Shown piece after piece: positions 8,855 through 17,118 of a stretch of 64,000 nucleotides of DNA; position 1 is the stretch's first letter, and each line of letters begins with the position of its first letter. A program made the position numbers and the translations under genes. The stretch spans positions 1 through 64,000 of the forward strand of contig DATGHU010000015.1 of assembly GCA_035307765.1 (NCBI GenBank), read 5' to 3'. The stretch is from a bacterium. Its GTDB lineage: Bacteria; Sysuimicrobiota; Sysuimicrobiia; Sysuimicrobiales; Segetimicrobiaceae. The notes under the pieces were generated by a model that saw only the letters and a program-made list of their open reading frames with translations, did no database searches and was not told the origin of the DNA.

Positions 8855-9769
8855 CTAGAGCGTGCCGGTGAGCCTGGGGTCGAGTGCGTCGTGTAGCCCG
8901 TCCCCGGCCAGGTTGAAGCTCAGGATCATCAGGGCGATCGCCACCCCGGGAGCCAGGGACGCCCAGAACGCCGTGATGAGGTACTTGTAGCTGTCCGAGA
9001 GCATCGCCCCCCATTCCGGGGTGGGGGGTTGGGCCCCCAGCCCGAGGAAGCCGAGGGCCGCCGCGTCCAGGATCGCCCCGGCCACCCCCAGGGTCGCCTG
9101 GACGATCAGCGGGGACGCCGCGTTCGGGAGGATCGCCCGGAGCAGGATCCGCCAGCTCCGGGCACCGGCCGCCCTCGCCGCGGTGACGTATTCGTGCTCC
9201 TTGATCGAGAGCGTCGACGCCCGCGCCACCCGGGCGTACACTGGGATGTTGACGACGCTCACGGCGAGGATCGTGTTGTTGAGCCCGGGGCCGCGCATCG
9301 CGACGATCCCGATCGCCAGGATCACGGACGGGAAGGCGAGCATGACATCCATGACCCGCATGATCAGGCCGTCGGCGCCACCCCCCACGTACCCCGCGGT
9401 GATCCCGAGCAGCGAACCGGTTACGAGCGCCCCCGCCACGGCCACCAGTCCGACGCTCATCGAGATCCGCGCCCCGTAGAACACCCGGCTCAACACGTCG
9501 CGCCCGAGTTCGTCGGTTCCGAGCCAATGCTGCGCGCTGGGCGGCTTCAGGCGATCCAGGAGGTTCTCGTCGTCGATCCCCTGCGAGGCGATCTTCGGCG
9601 CGAAGATCGCGATCGCGGTGAACAGGACGATCAGCACGAACCCGGTCCGCGCGTTGCCGTTCCGCCAGAACCGCCTGGCGCCCATCCGGAACGCCGACCG
9701 CCCGGGGCGTCGGCGCTCGACGGCGGCGGTCAGGCTATGCGTAGCGGATTCGGGGGTCGAGGAAAGCAT
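8855..9769 (-). CDS. dppC: Dipeptide/oligopeptide-type ABC transporter permease, DppC-like
   Basis: This 304-residue inner-membrane permease has an N-terminal helix (about 43-60) and five more helices. The EAA loop EYVTAARAAGARSWRILLRAILPN-type sequence (about residues 196-219) contacts the ATPase. The N-terminal GTDELGRDVLSR segment is characteristic of the DppC/OppC/NikC group. It overlaps the end of dppB by 35 nt and ends the dppA-dppB-dppC unit. No ATP-binding subunits follow, so ATPases must be supplied from another locus. The substrate (peptide, nickel-chelate, opine or similar) cannot be fixed. Confidence 0.9.
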   Translation of the reverse strand: MLSSTPESATHSLTAAVERRRPGRSAFRMGARRFWRNGNARTGFVLIVLFTAIAIFAPKIASQGIDDENLLDRLKPPSAQHWLGTDELGRDVLSRVFYGARISMSVGLVAVAGALVTGSLLGITAGYVGGGADGLIMRVMDVMLAFPSVILAIGIVAMRGPGLNNTILAVSVVNIPVYARVARASTLSIKEHEYVTAARAAGARSWRILLRAILPNAASPLIVQATLGVAGAILDAAALGFLGLGAQPPTPEWGAMLSDSYKYLITAFWASLAPGVAIALMILSFNLAGDGLHDALDPRLTGTL

Positions 9770-10739
9770 ACAGGACGTCGACGAGGAGGTTGACGAACAC
9801 GAACACCAGCGAGAAGAGCAGGATCCCCGCCAGGATCACCGGGTAGTCGCGGAAGAGGATCGAGTCGTACATAAAGCGCCCCACCCCCGGCCAGGAGAAG
9901 ATCGTCTCCGTCAGGATCGCCCCGGTCAAGAGGGACCCCACCGAGAGGCCGATCACGGTGATGACGGGCAGGAGGGCATTGCGCAGCCCGTGTCCGATGA
10001 TCACCGCGCGGCCGGCGAGGCCCTTGGCGCGTGCCGTGCGGATGAAGTCCTGATGCAGCGCGTCCTGCATCGACGCCCGGGTCATCCGCGCGATGATCGC
10101 CGTGGAGTAGCTGGACAGGGTGACGCTCGGCAGGATGAGGTGGCGGAACGAGTCCACCGCGGCGGGGAAGTTCCCCGTGAGCAGTCCGTCCAGGATGTCG
10201 ATGTGGGTGATCGATCGGAGCGTGAAATCGACCCCCAACTGCCCCGAGGTGGGCAGGACGTGGAAGTAGACGCTGAAGATGTAGACGAGCATCAACCCCA
10301 GCCAGAAGACCGGCAGCGACACGCCGGCCAGGGCCACCGCCATCCCCAGCCGATCGAAGACGGAGTTGGGCTTGGCCGCCGACACGATGCCGATCGGGAT
10401 CCCCACGATTAGGGCGACGGCGCTGGCCCCCAGCGCGAGCTCGATCGTCGCGGGAAATCGCGGCAAGAATTCCACGATCACCTGGCGGTGGGTCTCCAGC
10501 GACTCCCCCATGTCCCCCCGGACGGCGTGCCACAGGTAGATGCCGTACTGCACCGGGAGCGGCCGGTCCAGGCCGAACTCATGCTGGACGCGCTTGATCG
10601 AGTCGGGGCTGGCGTGCTCGCCCAGGTAGACCGTCGCCGGATCGCCCGGGATGAGGTGAATGAGCAGGAATGCCGCCGCGGAGACCCCGAGGAGGATGGG
10701 GAGGAGGGCGATCGTCCTGCGCAGGATGTAGCGGCTCAC
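9735..10739 (-). CDS. dppB: Dipeptide/oligopeptide-type ABC transporter permease, DppB-like
   Basis: The 334-residue permease begins MSRYILRRTIALLPILLG, the usual DppB first helix, and is followed by LIPGDPA and a periplasmic loop. Five further helices and an FIRTARAKGLAGRAVIIGHGLRN-like EAA loop (about residues 235-257) follow. It pairs with DppC to form the channel for the DppA-bound ligand. It lies downstream of dppA across a strong stem-loop, and its stop lies inside the dppC start region. Confidence 0.92.
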   Translation of the reverse strand: MSRYILRRTIALLPILLGVSAAAFLLIHLIPGDPATVYLGEHASPDSIKRVQHEFGLDRPLPVQYGIYLWHAVRGDMGESLETHRQVIVEFLPRFPATIELALGASAVALIVGIPIGIVSAAKPNSVFDRLGMAVALAGVSLPVFWLGLMLVYIFSVYFHVLPTSGQLGVDFTLRSITHIDILDGLLTGNFPAAVDSFRHLILPSVTLSSYSTAIIARMTRASMQDALHQDFIRTARAKGLAGRAVIIGHGLRNALLPVITVIGLSVGSLLTGAILTETIFSWPGVGRFMYDSILFRDYPVILAGILLFSLVFVFVNLLVDVLYAFLDPRIRYA

Positions 10740-10755
10740 GCGTTTTCTGCGATTC

Positions 10756-10793
10756 GGCGGGGGGCCTCGGGCATCGGCCCCAAGCCCCCCGCC
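10756..10793 (-). terminator. Stem-loop between dppA and dppB
   Basis: A perfect 10-bp inverted repeat (GGCGGGGGGC / GCCCCCCGCC) with an 18-nt loop sits in the 72-nt gap between the binding-protein gene and the permease genes. No U-run follows in the direction of transcription, so it is more likely an mRNA-stabilising or partial-attenuation hairpin than a full terminator. It would favour excess binding protein over permease. Confidence 0.6.
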
Positions 10794-10811
10794 GGTTCTC
10801 CGTTCGACGCG

Positions 10812-12419
10812 CTACTTGAGGGACACGGTCTCCATGTACTCGTTCGCGTCCGGCTGCCCGACCAACCCGTCGACGTTCTTGCGCATCAGGATCGGGACCT
10901 TCGCGTGCGCGATCGGGACGTCCCGGTAGTCGTCCACGATCAGCTGTTCGGCCTGCGCGTACATCTTCGCCCGCTCCGCCTGGCTGACGGTGACCTTCGC
11001 CTTGTTGATCAGGTCGAAGACCGCCGGGTTGTTGTACGAGAGGTAGGCGTTGTTCGGGTCGTGCTTGGGGAAGAAGTACCCGAGCCAGTCGTCTGGATCG
11101 CCGTTGTCGCCGATCCACCCGATCATGAAGATCGGGAACTTGTTGGTGTTGCGGTCCTTCAGGTACGCGGCCCAGTCCTCGGTCATCAGGTGCACCCGGA
11201 TGCCGATCTTGCCGAGGTCGCTCGCGATCGCCGTGCCGATCTCCTTGCCGTTCGGGAAGTAGGGACGGCTCACCGGGATGTACCAGAAGTCGAGCGAGAA
11301 CCCGTTCGGATACTGCGCCTCGGCCAGGAGCTGTTTAGCCTTGGTCGGGTCGTAGCTGTACCCCTTCCAGTTGGGGATTCGGCCCCACATCAGAGGCGGC
11401 ATGTGCTGCTGGGCCACCTCGCCGTACCCCGCGTACAGGCCCTGGACGATCGCCTGGCGGTTGATGGAGAGCGCCACGGCCTCGCGGATCCGCTTGTCCT
11501 TAAAGATGTCGTTGTTCATGTTGAACCGGACCCAGCCGGTGTCGAACGCCGGCCGGAAGCCCGTCTTGAGGTTCGGGTCCTGCTGCGCCGCCTTGACGTC
11601 TTCCGTGTTCGGCAGCTCCATCGCCTGGATCTCGTTGGCCTTGAGGGCGAGGAAGCGGGCGGCGTTATCCTTCATCACCCGCATGATCACCCGCTTGGTC
11701 TTGGGCAGCCCCTTCCGGAAGAAGGTGGGGTTCGCCTCCAGCGTGATGTGGTCGTCCCGCACCCACTCCACGAATTTGTAGGGGCCCGTCCCCACCGGGT
11801 GCTGGCCCACGCCCTCCCCGCCGTACTGCTTGAATGACGCCGGGCTGGCCATATCGAACGCGATGATGGAGAGGTTGTACAGCAGCGGGGCGTTCGGCTG
11901 CTTCAGCACGAGCTGGAGCGTGTAGGGATCGGCGACCTTGGCCTCTTTGAAGGAGTCGGCCATGAAGTCGTTCCAGTACTCGAAGTCGAGTCCCTTGGCG
12001 GTGGTGTGAAAGGGGTTCTTCGGATCCGCCATCCGGTCGAAGTTGAACTTCGCCGCCTCGGCGTTCCAGGGGGTGCCGTCCTGGAACGTGACGCCCTTGC
12101 GCAGCTTGAACGTCCAGACCAGGCCGTCCGACGACACCGACCAACTTTCCGCGAGGTCGGGCTCAACGTCGGTCCGTCCGGCCTTTGCCCGGACCAGCAG
12201 GTTGTAGATCTGCGTGGTGACCTCGGAGGTCTCCCCGTTGGAGCTCACCTGGTTGTCCAGGGTATCCGCGTCCCCGGACTTCCCCCAGATGAAGGTATCG
12301 TTGGATTGCGCGGCCCATCCCTGGCGGGCCGCCGGAGAGAAGAGGAGCCCCGCGAGCAGAAATCCGATCGTCGCCAGGGCTACCGTCCCGCCCCTCGAGA
12401 ACCATGCGTGCTTGACCAT
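10812..12419 (-). CDS. dppA: ABC transporter substrate-binding protein, family 5 (DppA/OppA-like)
   Basis: This 535-residue secreted binding protein captures the ligand for the DppBC permease. A basic N-terminus, a hydrophobic core (about residues 12-26) and an AAQ region near residue 37 form a Sec signal peptide; there is no lipobox cysteine. The mature part has the family hallmarks ESWSVSSDGLVWTFKLRKGVTFQDG and HPVGTGPYKFVEW. ATG 12419 follows AGGGGGA and was preferred to an ATG five codons upstream. The promoter at 12495-12522 drives it, divergent from thrS. Aromatic and acidic residues alone do not reveal the substrate. Confidence 0.92.
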   Translation of the reverse strand: MVKHAWFSRGGTVALATIGFLLAGLLFSPAARQGWAAQSNDTFIWGKSGDADTLDNQVSSNGETSEVTTQIYNLLVRAKAGRTDVEPDLAESWSVSSDGLVWTFKLRKGVTFQDGTPWNAEAAKFNFDRMADPKNPFHTTAKGLDFEYWNDFMADSFKEAKVADPYTLQLVLKQPNAPLLYNLSIIAFDMASPASFKQYGGEGVGQHPVGTGPYKFVEWVRDDHITLEANPTFFRKGLPKTKRVIMRVMKDNAARFLALKANEIQAMELPNTEDVKAAQQDPNLKTGFRPAFDTGWVRFNMNNDIFKDKRIREAVALSINRQAIVQGLYAGYGEVAQQHMPPLMWGRIPNWKGYSYDPTKAKQLLAEAQYPNGFSLDFWYIPVSRPYFPNGKEIGTAIASDLGKIGIRVHLMTEDWAAYLKDRNTNKFPIFMIGWIGDNGDPDDWLGYFFPKHDPNNAYLSYNNPAVFDLINKAKVTVSQAERAKMYAQAEQLIVDDYRDVPIAHAKVPILMRKNVDGLVGQPDANEYMETVSLK

Positions 12420-12494
12420 AATTTCCCCCTGCAATTTGGCATCGGGCGATGAAGCATCCGTCTATTTCGGGTGGGCTGTTCTGTAGTCCTTTAT

Positions 12495-12522
12495 ATTGTA
12501 CGCACGCGGGAGGCGCGGGCAA
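12495..12522 (-). promoter_or_regulatory. Promoter of the dppA-dppB-dppC operon
   Basis: On the minus strand TTGCCC (12517-12522) and TACAAT (12495-12500) are separated by 16 bp. The predicted start near 12488 leaves a leader of about 70 nt before dppA. Confidence 0.6.
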
Positions 12523-12577
12523 TCTGAGGCGGGGGGAGGGGTGGGGCCGTAAATCGAGGGGGCGGCCGGGCTCCCTG

Positions 12578-12586
12578 TGCTATAAT
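12578..12586 (+). promoter_or_regulatory. Extended -10 promoter of thrS
   Basis: TGCTATAAT is a perfect extended -10 element. No convincing -35 hexamer is present 17 bp upstream. Transcription from about 12593 would produce the T-box leader. The same TGCTATAAT sequence occurs before murJ. Confidence 0.7.
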
Positions 12587-12592
12587 GGAATC

Positions 12593-12810
12593 GGCTGTGA
12601 AGGGGATAAGTACGCCGGTCGGCAGCCGAATAGAGAGGCGGGGTCCAGGCTGAGAACCCCGCCCGGGTGCCCGGCAGAAGACCACCCCAGAGCCGCGGGC
12701 GGTCTCGAAGCCCGCCGGGTGCGCCCGAGACCGCGCGGCGAGGGCCTCCCACTGAGGGAGGAAGATGGGTGGAACCGCGGTCGCCTCCGTCCCATACGGA
12801 CGGGGGCGAT
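12593..12810 (+). promoter_or_regulatory. T-box riboswitch (threonine-specific) controlling thrS
   Basis: The leader contains the hallmark GGGTGGAACCGCG (12767-12779), the conserved T-box that binds the uncharged tRNA 3' end. Upstream are an AAGTA element (about 12608) and a large stem I whose probable specifier loop reads GAAGACCACC near 12680, presenting ACC (Thr). ATGGG at 12765-12769 can pair with CCCAT at 12791-12795 to form an antiterminator that excludes the terminator at 12782-12808. Uncharged tRNA-Thr would therefore permit thrS transcription. The T-box call is secure; the exact specifier position is inferred. Confidence 0.88.
12782..12808 (+). terminator. Rho-independent terminator of the thrS T-box leader
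   Basis: CGCCTCCGTCC pairs with GGACGGGGGCG in an 11-bp stem (one G-U pair) with a 5-nt loop, followed by the T-rich ATGTTATTT. It is the regulated terminator of the T-box switch. Confidence 0.8.
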
Positions 12811-12887
12811 GTTATTTCTGGCGCCCGCCCCCACGCGCCCGCCGCCTGGGGACGCGTGGCGGGCCGAGCGCGGCGGGAGGGGAAGCG

Positions 12888-14807
12888 ATGGCAGAGGTGA
12901 TGGTGAAGTTTTCGGACGGGTCAGCCCGCCGCTATCCTGCCGGGACGACGCTTGCGGCGGTCGCCCGGGACCTGGGGCGCCGGGACGTGTTGGCCGCCCG
13001 CGTGGACGGGGCCGCCCGCGACCTGGCCACCCCCCTCGGGGCGGACGCCGTCGTGGAGTGGCTCACCTTTGCCGACCCGGGGGGCAAGGAAGTTTACTGG
13101 CACAGCACGGCCCACCTGATGGCCCAGGCCGTGAGGGAACTGTTCCCCGAAGCCAAGCTCGCGATCGGGCCGCCGATCGACGACGGCTTCTACTACGATT
13201 TCGACATCGGGCGGCCGTTCACACCGGAGGACCTGGGGAAGATCGAGGCGCGGATGCGCGCGCTGGCGGAGCGGGACGAGGCGATCGAGCGCGTCTCGGT
13301 CAAGCGGGACGAGGCCCTCCGCGCGTTCCAGAGCGCCGGGGAGAAGTACAAGGCGGAGCTGCTCGAGGGGATCCACGACGATCCGGTGAGCTTCTACCGC
13401 CAGGACGGGTTCCAGGACATGTGCCGCGGCCCGCACCTCCCGTCGACCGGACGGATCGGGGCGGTCAAGCTCCTCAGCACTTCCGGAGCCTACTGGCGGG
13501 GGGACGAGCATCGGGAGATGCTTCAGCGGATCTACGGGATCTCGTTTCCCACCTCGCAGGAGCTCGACGCCTACCTGGCCCGCCTGGAAGAAGCCAAGCA
13601 GCGGGATCACCGCAAGCTGGGCCGCGAGCTGCAGCTGTTCGCCTCGGTCGAGGAGGTGGGGCAGGGTCTGCCGCTGTGGCTGCCGCGCGGCGCGACCGTG
13701 CGGCGGGTGCTGGAGCGGTACATCATCGACCTTGAGGAGAGCCTCGGCTACCAGCACGTCCGCACCCCGGACCTCGCCAGCATCGAGCTGTACAAGATCA
13801 GCGGGCACTGGGACCACTACCGCGAGAACATGTACCCGCCGATGAAGGTGGATAACGAGGAGTTGGTCCTGCGCCCCATGAACTGCCCGCACCACATCAT
13901 GATCTACAAGCATCAGCAGCGCAGCTATCGCGACCTGCCGGTTCGGATCGCCGAACTCGGCAACATGTACCGCTACGAGCGCTCCGGGGTGCTGTCGGGG
14001 TTGGCCCGTGTGCGTGGGATGACGCTCAACGACGCCCATATCTTCTGCCGCCCCGACCAGCTGCTGGACGAATTCGTGGCGGTCGTGCGCCTGATCCAGC
14101 GGGTCTACACCGATCTGGGACTGCGGGACTACTGGTACCGGCTGTCCATGCGCGACCCCGCCGACCGCGTGAAGTTCGTCCAGAACGACGCGATGTGGGA
14201 CCTCGCCGAAGAGCGGCTGCGCGAGGCGATGCGCAACCTCGGACTCAAGTTCGCCGAGGCCAGGGGCGAGGCATCGTTCTACGGACCGAAGTTGGACGTG
14301 CAGGTCCCGAACGTGATGGGCAAGGACGAGACGATCTCGACCGTGCAGATCGATTTCTACCTGCCCGGGCGCTTCGGGCTCGAATTCATCGGCGAGGACG
14401 GCCAGCCCCACCAACCGGTGATGATACACCGGGGGGTGATCAGTACCTTGGAGCGGATGATGGCGTTCTTGATCGAGACGTACGCGGGGGCGTTTCCGCT
14501 CTGGCTCGCGCCGGAGCAGGTCCGCGTGCTGCCGATCGCGGACCGCCACCTCGCCTACGCGCGGCGGGTTCAGGAGGCCCTCCGGGCGAGGGGCATTCGC
14601 GCCGAAGTCGACCACAGCAGCGAGCGGACCGGCCACAAGATCCGCGAGGCGCAGCTGATGAAGGTACCGTACATGCTCGTGGTCGGCAATCGGGAGGAAG
14701 AGCAGGGGACGGTCGCCGTGCGCAGTCGCGGCACGGGTGACGAAGGGGTCCAGCCCCTGCAGGCGTTCGGGGACCGACTCGCCGGAGAGGTCGCCGCGAA
14801 GCGCTAG
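12888..14807 (+). CDS. thrS: Threonyl-tRNA synthetase
   Basis: This 639-residue class II synthetase charges tRNA-Thr. It has a TGS domain (about 1-60), an editing domain with HSTAHLMAQA (about 73-82) and CRGPHLPSTG, a catalytic core with LRPMNCPHH (zinc-site Cys), and a C-terminal anticodon-binding domain. ATG 12888 follows GGGAGGGGAAG; the longer frame starting at 12765 lies inside the T-box and is rejected. Expression is governed by the upstream T-box. Its stop codon overlaps the stop of the convergent yceI-like gene. Confidence 0.98.
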   Translation: MAEVMVKFSDGSARRYPAGTTLAAVARDLGRRDVLAARVDGAARDLATPLGADAVVEWLTFADPGGKEVYWHSTAHLMAQAVRELFPEAKLAIGPPIDDGFYYDFDIGRPFTPEDLGKIEARMRALAERDEAIERVSVKRDEALRAFQSAGEKYKAELLEGIHDDPVSFYRQDGFQDMCRGPHLPSTGRIGAVKLLSTSGAYWRGDEHREMLQRIYGISFPTSQELDAYLARLEEAKQRDHRKLGRELQLFASVEEVGQGLPLWLPRGATVRRVLERYIIDLEESLGYQHVRTPDLASIELYKISGHWDHYRENMYPPMKVDNEELVLRPMNCPHHIMIYKHQQRSYRDLPVRIAELGNMYRYERSGVLSGLARVRGMTLNDAHIFCRPDQLLDEFVAVVRLIQRVYTDLGLRDYWYRLSMRDPADRVKFVQNDAMWDLAEERLREAMRNLGLKFAEARGEASFYGPKLDVQVPNVMGKDETISTVQIDFYLPGRFGLEFIGEDGQPHQPVMIHRGVISTLERMMAFLIETYAGAFPLWLAPEQVRVLPIADRHLAYARRVQEALRARGIRAEVDHSSERTGHKIREAQLMKVPYMLVVGNREEEQGTVAVRSRGTGDEGVQPLQAFGDRLAGEVAAKR

Positions 14808-15448
14808 GGGCGGCGCGCGGCCCCTCGGCGCGCGGGGAAGCCGCCGCCGTCGGGCTGGCGCGACCGGATGTGCAGGGTGAGGGTGACCGGATCCCGGGCG
14901 ACGAAGATGAAGGCCCGCGGGTACGGGATCTGATAGTCCGCCATCCGGATCGTTGTCGTGGCATCGGCGAGATATTCGTGGGCGAGCGCCGTCACCGTCG
15001 CCGCGAACTCCACGTCGCGGGTCACGTTGCGGATCGTCAACGTCCCGCGGACCGCCGCCGGGAACGGGTGGACGCCGAGCCCGGGGGTCGCCGTCACCGT
15101 GCCGGCAAATGTGATGACGGGGTACTGTCGGGTCTGCAAGAACGTCGCCCGCATGCTCGCGTCGCGGAGCGCGTTCCCCGTGGTGATGGTCCCGGTGTCG
15201 ATCGTGGCCGCCACCCGGGCGGCGTAGGTCTCTCCGGCGGCACCCGCCGCCACCGCGACGCGGCCGGTGACCTGCGTCGTCCGGCCCGAGAACCCCCCGC
15301 GGTTGTCCGGGACGGCGAAGACGATCGAGGAGTCCCCCGGCACGATCTCGAACGTGCCGGTGGGAATCAGCCCCAATCCTTCCGCGACGGATGGCGCGAA
15401 CAGCATCGTGATCAGCAGGCCGCCGATGAGCATCGATCCGACACGCAT
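14804..15448 (-). CDS. YceI-family secreted lipocalin-like protein
   Basis: The 214-residue product has a signal peptide (hydrophobic residues about 6-22) and then the YceI beta-barrel pattern, with a FEIVPGDSSIVFAV start, RDASMRATFLQTRQYPVITF in the middle, and repeated GTLTIRNVTRDVEF strands. YceI proteins bind isoprenoid or amphiphilic ligands in the periplasm or outer envelope. The ATG is preceded by GGGAGGAG. It is divergent from holA (81-nt gap) and convergent with thrS. Ligand and role are unknown; the 25-residue basic tail is unusual. Confidence 0.88.
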   Translation of the reverse strand: MRVGSMLIGGLLITMLFAPSVAEGLGLIPTGTFEIVPGDSSIVFAVPDNRGGFSGRTTQVTGRVAVAAGAAGETYAARVAATIDTGTITTGNALRDASMRATFLQTRQYPVITFAGTVTATPGLGVHPFPAAVRGTLTIRNVTRDVEFAATVTALAHEYLADATTTIRMADYQIPYPRAFIFVARDPVTLTLHIRSRQPDGGGFPARRGAARRP

Positions 15449-15529
15449 CGTCCGCTCCTCCCCTCGATCCCACCCTACGCTTTACCCGGATCCTGTATCC
15501 GCCCGGTCACGCTCCGCGGGAGACGGCAC

Positions 15530-16546
15530 GTGACGCGCCCCGCCCCTCCACGCCGGCCGGCTCCACCCGCCCCGCGCGCGCGACCGGGGGCGGCGACGCC
15601 GACGGTGTATCTTCTGATCGGCGAGGAGGACTGGGCGGCCGAGGCGGCGCTGGGGCGGATTCTGGACGACGTCCTGCCGGCCGGCGAGCGCGATCTCAAC
15701 CTCGACATCGTCGACGCCGGGGAGACCCCGATTCAAGACGTCATCACCCGCTGCGAGACGCTCCCGTTCTTCGGCAGCCGCCGGGTGGTGGTGGTGCGCC
15801 GCGGCGAAGCATTCCGTGTTCCCGACCAGGACGCCCTGGCCGACTACCTTGATCGCGGGTCGCCGCCGTCGGTCCTGGTCGTCGTCGCGGAGAAGCTCGA
15901 CAAGCGTCGTCGCCTCTTCGGGGTCCTTCAGCGCGTGGGACGGGTCATCCCTTGCGATCGACTGCATCCCGAGGCACTTCCCGCTTGGATCCGCGCGAGG
16001 GTCGAACAGGCCGGCAAGACGATGGCCCCCGAGGCGACCCAAACGCTGGCGATCCTGGTGGGGGGGGCGCTGCGGGAACTGGCGTCGGAGATCGATAAGC
16101 TCACGACGTACGTGGGCGAACGCACGACGATCACCACCGAGGATGTCCGTGCCGTGGCCAGCCACGTGGCGGAAGTCACGGTGTTCGAGCTGATGGATGC
16201 CGTGGGGCACCGGCAGGCCGGACGGGCCCTCAGGCTGCTGCAGGTCGTGCTGGCCGAGGAGGCGCCGGTGAAAGTCCTCTTCATGCTCGGGGATCAGATC
16301 CGGATGCTGCTCCGCGGCAAGGCCCTCCTGGAGCGCGGGGCGGATGAGGCTGAAGCGCGCCGGGTGCTGGGGGGGCGGTATTGGCTGTGGAGGCAGCGCC
16401 GCCTTCAGCCACAGGTGGCGGCCTTTAGCCGTCTGGATGTCTCCACCGTCCTGCAGCTCCTCGTGCAGACGGACACCGAGATCAAGACCGGGCAGAAGCC
16501 CCCGCGGCTCGCTCTCGAGACCCTGATCGTCGGACTCTGCGCTTAG
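15530..16546 (+). CDS. holA: DNA polymerase III delta subunit
   Basis: This 338-residue clamp-loader subunit opens the beta sliding clamp. The Pol III delta fold is recognised from PTVYLLIGEEDWAAE at about residue 24, SRRVVVVRR, the LASEIDKL segment and the C-terminal RLALETLIV helix. GTG 15530 follows CGGGAG. The N-terminal 22 residues are Pro/Arg-rich and variable. Convergent rpsT follows, an arrangement common in Gram-positive-type genomes. Confidence 0.92.
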   Translation: MTRPAPPRRPAPPAPRARPGAATPTVYLLIGEEDWAAEAALGRILDDVLPAGERDLNLDIVDAGETPIQDVITRCETLPFFGSRRVVVVRRGEAFRVPDQDALADYLDRGSPPSVLVVVAEKLDKRRRLFGVLQRVGRVIPCDRLHPEALPAWIRARVEQAGKTMAPEATQTLAILVGGALRELASEIDKLTTYVGERTTITTEDVRAVASHVAEVTVFELMDAVGHRQAGRALRLLQVVLAEEAPVKVLFMLGDQIRMLLRGKALLERGADEAEARRVLGGRYWLWRQRRLQPQVAAFSRLDVSTVLQLLVQTDTEIKTGQKPPRLALETLIVGLCA

Positions 16547-16582
16547 GGCGCGCACGCCGAACCCGTCGCCCGGGCGGGGTAA

Positions 16583-16849
16583 TTAGGCGGGCGCGGTGGT
16601 GGGCTGGTGGGCGAGGCGTCGAATCAGCCGCGATTTGCTTCGGGCTGCGGTGTTCGGGTGGATGATCCGCTTCCGGGCCGCGGCGTCCAGCTGCCGGATC
16701 GCGGCGAGGACCTCCGGGGCGGTGGCGGTGGATGCCTGCCGGGCGTGCTTCACCAACGTTTTGATCCTGGAATGCACCGCCTGATTCCGGGCCGTCCGCT
16801 TGATCGCTTGACGCTTTCGCTTCAGGCCGGACTTCGTGCGCTTCGCCAA
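16583..16849 (-). CDS. rpsT: Ribosomal protein S20
   Basis: S20 is a small primary-binding protein of the 30S subunit. The 88-residue basic helical product LAKRTKSGLKRKRQ...AARSKSRLIRRLA matches family length. The start is TTG 16849, placed 5 nt after a perfect GGAGGTG ribosome site; the longer frame from 16930 would begin inside the promoter. A TTG start for S20 is noteworthy, since weak starts on rpsT contribute to autoregulation in other bacteria. It has its own promoter at 16921-16950. Confidence 0.95.
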   Translation of the reverse strand: MAKRTKSGLKRKRQAIKRTARNQAVHSRIKTLVKHARQASTATAPEVLAAIRQLDAAARKRIIHPNTAARSKSRLIRRLAHQPTTAPA

Positions 16850-16920
16850 CCAGGCACCTCCGCCGTCACACCCCCGGTCCGAGTCGCGCGCGGATCTCCC
16901 GGCCGGGGCAGGCGAGGCCA

Positions 16921-16950
16921 ATTGTAGCACAGCGTCGGTCGTTCGGACAA
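16921..16950 (-). promoter_or_regulatory. Promoter of rpsT
   Basis: On the minus strand TTGTCC (16945-16950), an 18-bp spacer and TGCTACAAT (extended -10, 16921-16929) are present. The leader would be about 65 nt. Confidence 0.65.
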
Positions 16951-16973
16951 CCGACGGCCCTCGTCCTGTGGTT

Positions 16974-17052
16974 GTTCAATGAATCTATCACCCCGTAACT
17001 GTTCAGTGATTCTGTCACCCGCGAAATGTGACCGGCCGCTGAATCCGTCACC
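16974..17052 (+). repeat. Three degenerate 19-bp direct repeats upstream of murJ
   Basis: Copies begin at 16974, 17001 and 17034 with consensus GTTCANTGANTCTGTCACC. The first two differ at 3 of 19 positions, and the third is more diverged but keeps TGAATCCGTCACC. Spacing is 27 and 33 bp, so they are not phased on one helix face. The segment is A+T-richer than its surroundings. It may be a remnant of a transposon end or a protein-binding array; nothing in the sequence decides between these. Confidence 0.6.
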
Positions 17053-17100
17053 ACCGATGAGTCCGCCGCTCGGTGGGCCTCCGGGGACCGATCGAGGCTG

Positions 17101-17109
17101 TGCTATAAT
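17101..17109 (+). promoter_or_regulatory. Extended -10 promoter of murJ
   Basis: TGCTATAAT ends only 9 nt before the murJ ATG, so transcription would begin about 2-4 nt before the start codon and give a near-leaderless mRNA. There is no -35 and no ribosome site. Confidence 0.65.
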
Positions 17110-17118
17110 GACGACCAG

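Noticed and set aside
12765-12887. Extended N-terminus of thrS
   Set aside because: The codons are part of the T-box and terminator; ATG 12888 gives the normal TGS start.
12921-15473. An 850-codon minus-strand frame across thrS and the YceI gene
   Set aside because: Shadow; it runs through two well-supported genes in another frame.
16974-17052. CRISPR array
   Set aside because: Only three degenerate repeats with unequal spacing and no cas genes.
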